From: Aristolochia californica
Lineage: Eukaryota > Streptophyta > Magnoliopsida > Piperales > Aristolochiaceae
Length of the DNA: 64,000 nt
Direction: 5' to 3'
Assembly: GCA_029961685.1 (NCBI GenBank)
Contig: JARWKL010000010.1
Location: forward strand, 27,564,067-27,628,066
The position numbers and the translations under genes are program-made. The notes under the pieces are model-generated. The model was not told the DNA's origin and ran no database searches. It saw nothing but the letters and a program-made list of their open reading frames with translations. This document shows positions 12,210-23,598 of this stretch, in pieces (positions within the stretch are counted from its first letter, which is position 1; every line of letters starts with the position of its first letter).

Positions 12210-13680
12210 ATTTCGATTCAATGGCTAAACCAAGTTTGGGATCTTGTTCAATTGCCTAAAGGGGGGGAGGTCATTTGTTGTAAGTGGGTTTTTAAAACCA
12301 AAAGAGACTCTTTAGGCAATATTGAAAGATATTATCCAAATGATTTACTAAAAAAAAAGGAATTGATTATCACAATAACTTATCTCCTGTTTCAAATAAG
12401 GATTCATTTCGGATTATCATGGCATTAGTAGCTCATTTTGATATGGAGTTACATCAAATGGATGCGAAAACCACTTTCCTTGTTGGAACCTAGAATAAGA
12501 TGTTTACATGAAACAACTTGAAGGTTTCATTTAAGAGGGGGAATGATCACTTGGTCTTTAACTTAAAAAATCTATATATGGACTGAAACAAGCTTCCCGT
12601 CAGTGATATTTAAAATCTCATGATGTTATTTCTTCATTTGTTTTTATGAAGAATATCATGGATCAATTTATATGTCATAAGGTCAGTGGGAGTAGAATCA
12701 TTTTCTTAGTTCTGTATATAAATGATATTCTACTTACTTCAAGTGATTTATGATTACTTCATGAGGTTAAACGATTTCTCGATTCAATTTGATATGAAAG
12801 ATATGGGTGAAGTTTCTTATGTCATAGGCATAAAAATTGATAGAGACAGATCCCAAGGGACATTATGATTGTATGTCTCAAGAAACCTATATCCACAAAA
12901 TTTTAGAGAGATTTCGTAGGAAGAATTGTTCATCTGGTGTTGCACTTATTGTCAAAGGTGACAAATTAATATTGGAACAAAGTCCAAGAAATGAATTAGA
13001 AATGGAATAAATGAAAAACATTATATATTATTCTGCAGTTGGGAGTTTAGTGTATGCTCAGGTTTGCACAAGACCTGACATAGCATATACATTGGAAATG
13101 TTGGGCAGATATCAAAGTAACCCTGGTTTGGACTATTGGAAAACTGTAAAGAAAGTCACGTGATACCTTCAAGGGATTAAAGACTACAATCTTATATACA
13201 ATCGATCTAATCATCTGGAAGTGATTGGATATTTAGACTCTGATTTTACTGGCTGCCTTGATTCAAGAAAGTCAACATCAAGATATGTATTCTTATTAGC
13301 TGGAGGGGTCATTTATTGGAGAAGTGCAAAACAATCCTTCATTGCTACTTCTACCACAGTGGCAGAGTTTGTAACATGTTTTGAAGCGACATCATATGCT
13401 ATGTGGTTGAGGAGTTTTATTTTTGGACTTGAAATTGTTGACACAATTTCCAAGTCATTGATGATCTATTGCGAAAATTCTACTATAGTGTTTTGAGCCA
13501 AGAACAATAAGAGTGGAAGTCATATTAAACATAATGACATCAAGTATTTGGCTACTCGGGAACATGTCAAAACAAACAAAGTGGTTGTGCATCACATCAA
13601 CACTAGATTAATGATTGTTGATCTGTTGACAAAAGGTCTACCACCCATTGCTTATAAGGGATATATTGAACACATGTGAC
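12210..13680 (+). pseudogene. Copia reverse transcriptase and RNase H remnants
   Basis: Around 12370-12480 one frame reads SPVSNKDSFRIIMALVAHFD followed by MELHQMDAKTTFL, the standard copia RT block. Later pieces include FDMKDMGEVSYVIGIKIDRD (about 12787) and an RNase H region at 13221-13496 with GYLDSDFTGCLDSRKSTS and ATSTTVAEF. A stop ends that frame before the usual HIKHNDIKY block, which continues in frame after it. Many stops and frameshifts run throughout, and the catalytic YVDD of RT is no longer readable. Confidence 0.85.
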
Positions 13681-13700
13681 TCAGTTTTACTAGGTAATTG

Positions 13701-14074
13701 AAATTCCCTTTATGTTATGTATTGCATTTTTGGTCAATCGAAAAATTGCATTAATTTTATATTTGTCTTATCTCATTTACTTGCATACATATAGTTGAGA
13801 GAATGACAATTTAAATTTAATGATCTTTAATGAGAATTTGAAAGTTTATTCATAAATATATATGGCACATATGGTTCTCATTCAAAAAAACAAAAAAATT
13901 GTTGCATTGTGATACTGGAAAGTAATACTTGCTCTAAATGACTTACTATCACGAATCATGCAATTTAAATTCTTTTGTTTGGGTATGAGAATATTATGTC
14001 TATGGGAAAAGGTGTTAAAAATGTATCAATATTAAATAATATATATAAAGTATTAAATGGATCAAGTGGAAGAA
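13701..14074. other. 3' untranslated region of the copia element
   Basis: This non-coding AT-rich stretch lies between the RNase H remnant and the 3' LTR. It ends in a degenerate purine tract directly before TGTTAG at 14075. Confidence 0.55.
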
Positions 14075-14300
14075 TGTTAGCGGTTCATTGTTTTTCAAGG
14101 ATAACCCTTATCCCTTTAAGAGATAACAGTTCTGCTTTTCATAAATGACCCATTATCTCTTGTAGATAAGATAGGCATTTTGTGACCTCTCTCTTTTAAT
14201 GGAAAAAATGGGAACAACGGATCCGGTAAAGCATTCGTGACTTTTCCATCGAGGAGTCTCTGAATATACGGGATGATCTTTTGCTTGTGCCATAGGTTAA
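14075..14300 (+). repeat. 3' LTR of the 9.2-14.3 kb copia element (partial)
   Basis: It starts TGTTAGCGG and matches the 5' LTR through the blocks ATAACCC, ATGACCCATTATC, AGATAAGATAGGCATTTTG and GGATCCGGTAAAGC. Similarity fades after about 14300, so the end is either deleted or too decayed to place. Confidence 0.65.
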
Positions 14301-15081
14301 TATTTATCATGCACTAACTGATGCCATAGAGAGCTTCTTTACATGTACGTGTCCTCCGTAATCGCTTGGGAAGGAAGGTGAGTTTGGTCTGAGAAGCTAC
14401 AAGAATGCTTAGGCCGCACATGATGTCATTTGATTAGATGCAATTAGTGGGCGCTGATCATTGATGAGAAGAAAGAGTAGTGAAGCTTATCTGATGAGGG
14501 GTCGTTTTAAGCAATCAAACAAACACTTTGAAAAAGAAGAGAGACCAGTAAAAATTGGCCTAATTGGGGGTGTGCAGAAGGAACGATAATGTCTTTTGAG
14601 AAGAGACATGTGCTTTTGTGGATGAAATATCTATCTCTTTGCATATTAAATGAGGATATCATATGAAGACCCCAAAAGATGGAGTTATCACCTAGGCCAT
14701 GTGTGATGGTGGATTAGCATTTCTACAACCCTTATAAAAGTATATCGTAAAAAGCATTGAAAAGATAGATGGGAGTCGTGCTGAAGATTGGAAAATCAAA
14801 ACAAGGCAGATGTAGACAAAAGCAAACAAAGACTATCATAACCTTACTAAAACTTATCCAAACACTCTCATTACTTTTGTAACTTAGCTAAGAATGCACT
14901 TAGAAAGACATTGTTATCATTTTCAGCTTGTCTCCCTATATGTATTAAGGCATATAATTGACCTAAGAGACAATACAAAGGTTTGAATGTACAAGAGAGT
15001 GTCTCATAGTCCTGATTAAATGAAATAATTTGGTATTTGCATGACCCTTTTTGGGCTGCTTAGACCAAGCATATAGTTTAC
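14301..15081. other. Intergenic DNA without recognised genes
   Basis: No protein domain, RNA gene or paired repeat is recognised on either strand. Confidence 0.5.
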
Positions 15082-15089
15082 TTCTATTT

Positions 15090-15277
15090 AGGGTATATTT
15101 GGAACCCCAAGGAAAAGAAAATAAAATAAAAAATTAAATATTATTATTCCCAAAAAATAATTCTTAAAAATGAGATAATGATCGAATTCTTCTTTTCACT
15201 AATTATTTTTTAGAATAATAATGGTCAAATTTTCAGTGTGTTTTCTTTCCTTTTCCATAGGGTTCCAAACAGACCCT
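15090..15277. mobile_element. MITE, probable hAT type, 188 bp
   Basis: The termini form an inverted repeat: AGGGTATATTTGGAACCC on the left and, on the opposite strand, AGGGTCTGTTTGGAACCC at the right end, followed by matching AAGGAAAAG / TGGAAAAGG stretches. The interior is AT-rich and non-coding. The flanking 8-mers TTCTATTT (15082-15089) and TTGTAATT (15278-15285) match at 6 of 8 positions, consistent with an old 8-bp target duplication. A Harbinger-type origin is less likely because no TWA trinucleotide duplication is seen. Confidence 0.7.
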
Positions 15278-15285
15278 TTGTAATT

Positions 15286-15862
15286 TGTAGAGTCAATGAG
15301 GTGTAGAAGCAAATGAACAATTGATCACGAGTGAAAACCCAAAAGCCGTTTCAGTGGGACTATAATAGAGGAGTTTATATCATTAAGGCACAAATTTAGT
15401 CATGCAACACCAAGCTCATTCAATGAATTTTAAAATACAATCTCATATCTACTTGGATTTTGATATGCAACCCAAGGAGCCAATTAACATGTAAATGGCA
15501 ACGTAAATTATCCTTTCCAAGAATGCATGAAATATTTTTCAAATAAAAAAGAAATAATTCTAGCACAAGATAAAGCTAATCAAACATGGGTTTCAAAATA
15601 AAGTCATTCAAGCACTTAGTTCTTTCTAACAATATAATATAGGTCCTTCAAATCTCAAATCCAACCTCCAAGATTGATTTTAAAGTGAGAGAAAGCTTGG
15701 GAGTAGTCTTAGGCAACTTGGCAATAGATCTACCTTTCATTTGGGGTGAGAATGACTAAATTAGGGGCGATCGAAACTTAGAAGTTCCTTCTACAATGTT
15801 CTAGATTGCACAATTCCAACCAAGTCACTATTTGAACCATTTCTCTATTTGGATCACCTTGC
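15286..15862. other. Intergenic DNA between two small transposons
   Basis: No gene or element is recognised. Confidence 0.5.
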
Positions 15863-15870
15863 GTTGGAAC

Positions 15871-16384
15871 TAGGGTTGGACACGGGATGGGTGTCACAAA
15901 CCTGAACTCGAACTAGGGTTGGGCCCTTGTTCCCCTAGCCTTCAATCCTGTCCCCATCCCACTCCCATAAAAAAATCACAACATCAAACTCTATGAACCT
16001 ATAAAAATTATAAAAATTTCAATACACCATACAAATATCACAACATCAAACTCTTTTTATTTAAGCCATTAGGCATTATTCTTAGGGTACAAAATACTTT
16101 AAAATATTTAATTTTTTCTTAATTATTCTTAAGTAACCTATAAACCGAATCATCAAAATATATGTCATTCATATATTCTCTAAAAGACATTTGGGTATAA
16201 AACCCTATTAGTCGGATTCAGCACAAGTCGGGCTTGGGAAAGTCATCCCCCACCCAAAACCCAATAGAGTTTTTTTCTCCGCCCTATCCCCAACCCATAG
16301 GGTAAAATGTAAAACCCATCTCCACATTTTTTGGGTCAGGTCATGTTGGCTTCCCCATGAAACCCAACCAAGTGCCCACCTCTA
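15871..16384. mobile_element. Non-autonomous hAT-like element, 514 bp
   Basis: The left end reads TAGGGTTGGACACGGGATGG and the right end, on the opposite strand, TAGAGGTGGGCACTTGGTTG, matching imperfectly in the way typical of plant hAT ends. Subterminal G/C-rich words (GGGTTGGG, CCCAACCC) repeat inside. The flanking 8-mers GTTGGAAC (15863-15870) and GTTAAAAC (16385-16392) match at 6 of 8 positions; the two differences are GG against AA. There is no transposase frame inside. Confidence 0.75.
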
Positions 16385-16392
16385 GTTAAAAC

Positions 16393-16780
16393 ACAAGGGT
16401 TCAAACATAATGATGTATATAAACAAAATGGAATCAAATATTATGTATATCATTCCAATTATATTTGATTATATGAGTATATGAATATGTTGTTTTATAA
16501 CTATTTATATACCTATTTATTTAACAATATAATGAATAGTTGGTTAAATAGATGAAATTAAAATTTTGTAAAATCATAAAAATATTACTGTGAAGTTGGG
16601 TCCAATGCCCATCCCAAAATTACTAAGCTAAACATAGACAAATCTAGTTTCTTCTTCATCTTCCTAAAATGAGAACTTGTAATGCATGCAAAGACTGTAA
16701 ACCTGCCCAAGCCTCACAATCTATGTTGGGAAGTTGAGGTGATTTACAGATTCTGGGTACCCCTGAGTCTCCAAGCACAT
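16393..16780. other. Intergenic DNA between two hAT-type elements
   Basis: The stretch is AT-rich and no gene is recognised. At 16590-16620 it contains a short piece (GAAGTTGGGTCCAATGCCCA) that matches the TRIM LTR ends seen at 22.3-22.7 kb, a tiny relic of that family. Confidence 0.5.
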
Positions 16781-16788
16781 TCCATTGT

Positions 16789-19700
16789 TAGGGGTGGCAT
16801 CGAGCCGAGCCAAGACCGAACTTGCCTATGTTCAAGTCGAGCTTGATTTAAAATTTTCGAACTCGAGCTCTAGCCGAGCCCATCCTTGAGCCTAAAATTT
16901 TATCAAGCTCGAGCCCAATAATTTTGATCGAGTTCGAGCTTGAGCTTGAGCCGAGTTCGAGCTTCAACATACATTTAAAATTTTTCAAAAAAATACATGT
17001 CAAATAAATTGTATATAAAATTATGCATACATTGTACATAAAATTGGGCATATGTTTTACATAAAGTTGGGCATGATCTCTATATAAAATTGGGCACAAC
17101 CTCTATATAAAATTGAGCATGACCTATATATATATAATACCCGCTTAAAATTGGGCATGACCTCTACTTAAAATTGGCATAACCTACGTACATAATATAT
17201 GCATAAAATTGTCTATACACACCATAAACGCTACATAATATTATGAATAAACTCCATACAATAATAAAATACAAAAATTTTAAATGAAATATCATTATCA
17301 ATTTACAATCACTTAAATAAAAACTATAAATCCATTATAAATTTATAAATTATAGCTCTTTCTCTTCATGCTAGAAAACGATATACTAAGACCCCGCATG
17401 AGCAAAATCTCCACCTATGAAAAAAATAAAAAAATAAAACTTATTATTATCAGGTAAAAAAATACTGTTCCACTACTAGTTACTTAATGTAGTTAAAAAT
17501 ATTAAAATTACCATGACGAGAAAAACATGAGAAATCATGTAACTGGTAGCATTATCTCCACAATCTTCTTCTCAGGCTATAATCATAAAACAAAATTTTA
17601 ATAAATAAAACTAAAAAATATCATAATAAATAATTATTCAAAATAAATTCACCTTTTGATTTTTCTTGACACCGTGAAGAGCCCGAACACAATCAGTGTC
17701 ACAAATCAAAGCTTGAACTGTATTTGGTGCCAAGGAAGAATTATATGAGTCTATTACTCTACCACCAGCACTAAAGGTAGACTCTGAAGCTACTGTGGAT
17801 AGGGGAATTATAAGGATGTCTACTATCATTGTAGATAATGCCCGAAATTTCATATGATTCACTTTCCACCATTCTAAAACATCAAAATCATATTGTGAAG
17901 TTTCCTCACAAATATACACACATTCTTGAAGATAATTTTCCAATTCTGACCTTGGTGAATTAACTATTTCTACTTGTTTCACATAAGTCATTAACTTTGA
18001 CCAACCTAAACTTGATGAAGAATAAGACCTACAACTTGTGGAAACACCCATAGAGCTAGTTCTTGAAGCAATCCCTTCATTTCTAATATCCACATTATAT
18101 AAGGATACATATTCATCATAAATCTCATATACGGTGTGTTGAACTAAGTTTATATTTGTCATAACTTCGTCCTTAGAATATATCTCTGAAAAACACATTT
18201 CAATCAACCTTAATTTGACCCTTGGATCCAAAACTAAAGCAACAACCATCAACAAATTGCATTCACCCCAGTACGTTTCAAATTTCTCTTTCATTCTACT
18301 AACCATTGTCCTAATGAAAATATTTTCATTTGTAGAATGAAAATTCGGAACTTCTTTTACCCTATATACCTCAATAAGGAACAAATTAGAAGTAAGGTAG
18401 TCACTCCTAGAAATTATATTAGTAACTACATTAAAAACTTCTAGAATCTCACACACCATTTCAACCTTTTTCCATTCATCAAGACTTGGTAAACAATTAT
18501 AAATTGGTTCTCTAACTTGAAATCTAGGGAATGCATCTTTGAATTTTAATGCAGAAGACAACATTGCATAAGTGGACTTCCAACGAGTTGGACAATCAAT
18601 AACCAACCTATTTTCACCTAGTTCTAGTTGTTGTACAATTTCAGAAAAAGTGCAAAGTCTAGTCTCAGAGAGATTTATGAATTTGACATTCTCACACTCA
18701 TTCTCAATGATATCCTTAATCTGAACAAGACCATCTTAGACTAATTAGTTCAGAATATGAGTACAATAAAGCACATGAAATAACTTCCCACCATAAACTA
18801 ATTTCTTTTTTCTCGAAAAATCTTCTTTCAAAACTCTCAGACAAACATCTTTATTTGCAGCGTTATCAACTGAGATACTAAATACTTTATTTTTTTCCAA
18901 ATCTTTCAAACACTTGTAAACAACATCAGCTATGTCAATGCCATGAGGAGGAGGAGGTACATGCACCAAACTCAAGACTCATTTTTGTAGCTTCCAATTA
19001 CTGTCAATAAATGCCTAGTAATAACCATGTATTCAATCTTTTGATTCTGGAACTTCCAAAGATCCGTGGTTAGACTAATCTTGTTAATCTCTTTTAATAA
19101 AATTTTCAATTTTTTTTCTCTGCCTCGTACACCTCCATACACTCCTTCTTAATGGTCTTACAAAATATTTTCTCATAATTCACATTTGCTATCTTCATTA
19201 AGAAATTAAATCCCTCCTCTTCTACTATCATGAATGGATGCTCATGCATAAGAATCCAATGAGCAATGAATACTCTCATTTTAGCTTGATCATATTTGCC
19301 TCCAAAATCCATAAAAGGAAGTCCAGATGGACTCTAATTAACATTAAACCACCCTGGTTGAAAGTTTTTGTTTTTTGTTTTCTCATTACCACTTTTCTAC
19401 CAGGACAACGTTTGAAATGTCGACTCATATGAGTGGTCACTCCACTACTAATAACACTCAGATGGGTTTTACAATAAACACATTGAACCTTTTTTGTACC
19501 ATTAAGTGAGACTTCTTTGAATTCCAACCACACATGAGACATTTTTCTTGTCTTTTTGAACTATGGGTAGAGTCACCTTCATCCTCAGCTAGGGTACCTT
19601 CATCTGGGCTCACTTCTATTACATTAATAGTTCTAGAGGGTAGTGACTCTAGTGGAGCTGAGTCACTATTTATGGCCACACTAGAACTAGAGTTAATTGT

Positions 19701-20214
19701 TGATGTCAATTGATAAGGAGATGTTGATATTCTTACTTCTATAAAAAAATTACAAATTAAAAACATAAAGAAAAAAAAGCAATCCAAACAACAAAGATCC
19801 TACACATAATCTAAGATACTTATCAACAATAAGGAGAACAGTGTGTACGAAGATTAACAGTTCTAAGGGGAACACTTTAAAGACATTGAAAAGAAAAGAC
19901 AAAGCAAGATTATCAAAAGTGTTCAAGTAGGAACTTGTATGTACCTCCTTAGGGAGGTTTCTTCATTAACTATAACTTCAGAACACAATATCCTAAAATG
20001 AAATTAACCAAATACCCTTGACCTTAACATTCGTATATCTCTAAAAAAAATCATATTAGATAGTCATTATTTTGTTATTTCTAGATGATTTATTTTTCAA
20101 TGACTATTTTTACCTTTAAGTGAGTAAGTCTAGGGTATTTTAGTTAATTGTAGTTACTACCTTTTAATAGTGAATTAGGGAAAGAGATCTCATTATGCTC
20201 GATCCACCTTTCTA

Positions 20215-20247
<33 letters not shown>

Positions 20248-21277
20248 TTCTCATTTCCCTCTTCTTTCTTCTCAATCTCACTTTTTCTCTTAGTCTTCTC
20301 TTCTCAGAAAGAGTAATAGGAATTCATGGGGTTAATGTAGAAAGTTCATGAGTTTGATACTGACTTTAGAAAATTTTAGAGAAGGTAGAGTCCAAACTAT
20401 AGGAATAAAAGGAAAATTCAGACAGAAGGGAGAGTTTCTTACCGAAGTCTTGATGGATCTTAGCTTCAAACAATATGATTTGAGAAAGAGCTCTCCAAAC
20501 CTTTTAATTTGCTGGGAAAAGGTCTAATGAAACATGCACAGTGCCGAATCTAAGGAGCGACAGAGAGATGGTGAGTTAAAACATTAATACAAAACATTTA
20601 AAACGAAAAACACAACAAAACAGTAGCTAAAAACATAAAAATCAAGAGGCTGAGAGGTGAGAGTCATTACCTTTGAGAAATGAGTAGGAAGGAGCTCCTA
20701 AAACAGCATCAGCAGGAGGCATTCATCTGATCGAAGATAAATAATGGAATACAGAAGATAAAAATAAAAAAAAATCAAGTGTTAGGTCGGTGATGAAAAA
20801 AGAAACAGAAGATTAAGATAAAAAAACTTAGCTCTTTCCATCGGACCGTTACTTTCGTCGGCGAGGAAGAACTTCAGATGAAGAAATTGCAGATAAAATT
20901 ATCGAAGATGACTGAGATAGAGAGTGAGGAATCGAAGAGGGAGAATGAGGGATAAGAAGACCAAAATCTCCCATTTCTGACAAAAGGCGTTTCTGATCCC
21001 TAATCCCTGATTCCCAAGAGAAAAGTGTGCTTCCAGTGCCAGAGATGAAATGGAAAAGAGGATGAAACCCCTACTCTCGAGTCCCAACTCCCCCAAATCC
21101 CGAGCTACTTGTTAAGTTAATTAGCCGGCTCATGAGCTTTCAACTAAACCATGGTTCAGTCGAGCTTGGCTCATTAACTTAAATGAGTTATCTCAGATAT
21201 CGAACCGAATCGAACCAAGCTGGAACCGAGTTGAGCTCGAGTTGCTCTCAAACCGGCTCAATTCGATGCCACCCCTA
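16789..21277 (-). mobile_element. hAT DNA transposon, 4.5 kb, with decayed transposase
   Basis: The ends form an inverted repeat TAGGGGTGGCATCGA at 16789 and, on the opposite strand, at 21277. Subterminal zones are packed with GAGCTCGAGC and GAGCCGAGC-type words, as expected for transposase binding regions. The flanking 8-mers TCCATTGT (16781-16788) and TCCATCAT (21278-21285) fit one ancestral 8-bp target duplication. A broken hAT transposase gene lies inside on the minus strand (17638-19787). A (TC)n-(AC)n microsatellite occupies about 20216-20247. Fragments of the same family recur at 55976-56790 and probably at 61358-61500. Confidence 0.9.
17638..19787 (-). pseudogene. hAT transposase pseudogene (BED finger to dimerisation domain)
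   Basis: Read on the minus strand, the pieces occur in the correct order. First comes a Ser/Thr/Glu-rich N-terminus (about 19740-19560). Next is a BED zinc finger with VQCVYCKTHLSV and later HMSRHFKRCPG (about 19490-19390). It is followed by the central region (19312-19106) with HPFMIVEEEGF, then a segment with FSISVDNAANKD (18975-18745). Last is a long 322-aa frame (18606-17638) that starts VIDCPTRWKST and ends with the hAT C-terminal dimerisation motif around IPLSTVASESTFSAGGRVID. Frameshifts and stops separate the pieces, notably between 19106 and 18975 and between 18745 and 18606. The parent was a complete hAT transposase similar to the RICESLEEPER/DAYSLEEPER group; this copy is dead. Confidence 0.9.
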
Positions 21278-21285
21278 TCCATCAT

Positions 21286-21630
21286 CGGGCATGTTTGTCC
21301 AGAGCTTCATTTTCCTTTTGGACTTGTTCTCTTTCAACAACAAGACCTTCCTGACGGCGAGTGTGTCGGTCGTAGAAGAATCGAGGAGGTAGTTAACATT
21401 GTACCCGGGTTTAATCTGGTTAATCCACCTGTGTCTGTCTTGCTTACTCCTGAGTTAACAATGGCAAAGGCCTTTCTTCTTGTCATTATGTATCTCTCTG
21501 CATTTGCGATGTTTGATGTTTATGTTGCGACCGGAAAGCCCAACAAAATATACATGATTAAGAAGGGCGATTTTTGGATGAAAATTACTAATTGGGGACC
21601 CACAAAAGAGGGCCTACATGTGAGGGTAAG
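21286..21630 (+). other. Unidentified open stretch between the hAT and TRIM elements
   Basis: An open frame from 21242 to 21643 runs out of the hAT end and into the TRIM LTR, so its ends are artefacts. The middle section (about 21450-21600) looks less repetitive and contains a hydrophobic run, AFLLVIMYLSAFAMFDVYVA. It may be a fragment of a real exon, but I recognise no family. Confidence 0.3.
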
Positions 21631-22109
21631 TGTTATGGAATAGTCCCACATATATTTGTGAGTACAAAGATCTTGAGTTTATTAGTTAGGAAATAGGCTT
21701 CCTAAGTTGGCTAGTCATTTTGGGATGGACCTTGGATCACAACTTTACATAGTATCAGAGCCGGTACTCATATGTGAGCCTACACCTAAATTATCCACTA
21801 GTAGAGCCACAAAAGAAGGCCTACACCTAAATTATCCACTTGTAGAGCCACAAAAAGAGGTTTATACCTAAAAATTATCCATTTGTAGATCTACACAAGA
21901 GGGCCTACACCTAAAATTATCCACTTGTAAAGCCACAAAAGAGGGCATACACCTAAATTATCCACTTGTAGAGCCACAAAAGAGGGCCTACATGTGAGGG
22001 AGTGTTAAGGAATAGTCCCACATGGATTAGTGGGTACAAAGATCTTGAGTTTAGTTGGGAAAGAGGTTTCCTAAGTTGGTTAGGCATTTTGGGATGGGCC
22101 TTGGACCCA
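21631..22109 (+). mobile_element. TRIM retroelement, plus orientation
   Basis: The 119-bp 5' LTR (21631-21749) begins TGTTATGGAATAGTCCCACA and ends ACTTTACA. It is followed by a primer site TAGTATCAGAGC with one mismatch (21750-21761). The internal part consists of tandem ~40-bp units of the type CCTACACCTAAATTATCCAC / GTAGAGCCACAAAAGAGGG. A purine tract GTGAGGGAG precedes the 3' LTR at 22003, which begins TGTTAAGGAATAGTCCCACA and is cut off near 22109. No protein is encoded, as usual for TRIMs, which are mobilised in trans. Confidence 0.85.
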
Positions 22110-22782
22110 TCTTTCCCAAAATGAGAACTTCCCCTCATGTGTAGGCCCTCTTTTGTGGTTCTACAAGTGGATAATTTAGGTGTAGGCCCTCTTTTGTGGC
22201 TCTACAAGTGGATAATTTAGGTATAGGCCCACATATGAGTAACCACTCTGATACCATGTGAAGTTGGGTCCAAGGCCCGTCCCAAAATTACTAGCCAACT
22301 TAGGAAGCCTATTTCCCAACTAATGAACTCAAAATCTTTGTACTCACTAATCCATGTGGGACTATTCTTTAACACTCTCCCTCACATGTAGGCCCTTTTT
22401 TTGGCTCTACAAGTGAATAATTTAGGTGTAAGCCCTCTTTTTTGCCTTTAGGTGTAGGCCCCTCTCTGTGGCTCTACAAGCGGATAATTTAGGTGTAAGC
22501 CCTCATTAGTTGCTTTACAAGTGAATAGTTTAGTTGTAGACCCCTTTGTGGCTCTACAAGTCGATAATTTAGGTGTAGGCCCTCTTTTGTGGTTCTATAA
22601 GTAGATAATTTAGGTGTATACCCTCTTTTGTGGCTTTACAAGCGGATAATTTAGGTGTATGCCCTCATATGAATACCTGCTCTGATACCATGTTAAGTTG
22701 GGTCCAATGCCCATCCCAAAATGACTAGCCAACTTAGGAAAAAAAAATTCTCAACTAATAAACTCTAGATCTTTGTAGTCAC

Positions 22783-23545
22783 TGTTGAATTTATGGAAAA
22801 GATAAAAACTTCATTGACTTATTGTAATCAGAGTACATAACCCCCTTTTTATAATAGAGGAAAGTAGTAGAGTCCAATTACAATTAAACTACCCTTGTCC
22901 CAATTACACCCAAATTCTAACACTTAAAGATAACTTCTAGCATAATTAAATAACTTAACATAAATAGAAGACTAACATAACTAAAACACCTTTAAATGAA
23001 ACTCTTCTGTGAGACTTTCCATAATAATTGTGGCTCTGTAAGACTTCTTATTGTGAGAGTAATGTAAGACTATTCCATATTTTCTCTTCAACACGCCCCC
23101 TCGAGGTGGAGTTGATAACTTCAGCTTGCAATGAAAAGATTCTTGGTCTTCAATTTTATTTTGTTGGAAAAAAATTCTTGACAAATACAATCTTCATAGA
23201 TTCAAAAACTTCATCTTTTGTTCTCTCCCTTTCTTGAATATTTTGGTCACATAAAACTTTCCACAATATATGGAATAAAATACCTCTTTCTTGTACTTCT
23301 TTTTCTACTTCTCCACCTCAAACTGGGGGGTAATGATAGTGATCTTAGCTCGAACCAAATAACATAGATGTAGTAATAAGCTCCTCCAAAATGGTGTCCT
23401 AACCCGAGCACCGACTCTCAAAGGTAGAAACGGGTGATAAGTGGGTAATGCCTGTCATTCACAAGATGGCGATAAAAGACTCACGGATACATATGAAAAG
23501 TCTCAATGGACTTAAAAAACCTATCTATCTATCTATCTATCTATC

Positions 23546-23598
<53 letters not shown>

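Larger units (their letters stand above)
9227..14300 (+). mobile_element. Decayed Ty1/copia LTR retrotransposon
   Basis: The 5' LTR (about 9227-9546) is followed by an exact 12-nt initiator tRNA-Met primer site TGGTATCAGAGC (9547-9558). The 3' LTR begins at about 14075 (TGTTAG) after the purine-rich AGTGGAAGAA. The LTRs share clear blocks, for example ATGACCCATTATC and the stretch around TGCGACTTTTCC / TCGTGACTTTTCC, but are strongly diverged, and the 3' copy aligns only to about 14300. Between them lie gag, pre-integrase, reverse transcriptase and RNase H remnants in copia order, broken by stops and deletions; the integrase core is largely missing. The ~1.5-kb leader before gag is unusually long and includes a GC-richer section (9620-10260) of unknown origin. 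It is an old, non-functional copy. Confidence 0.85.

Noticed and set aside
21242..21643. A 133-codon frame spanning the hAT end and TRIM LTR
   Set aside because: It starts inside the hAT terminus and ends inside the TRIM LTR, so it is not a gene. Only the middle could be an exon relic, and it matches nothing I know.
21775..22680. Regularly spaced repeats that superficially resemble a CRISPR array
   Set aside because: These are tandem ~40-bp units without unique spacers, flanked by TRIM LTRs, in a plant nuclear genome.
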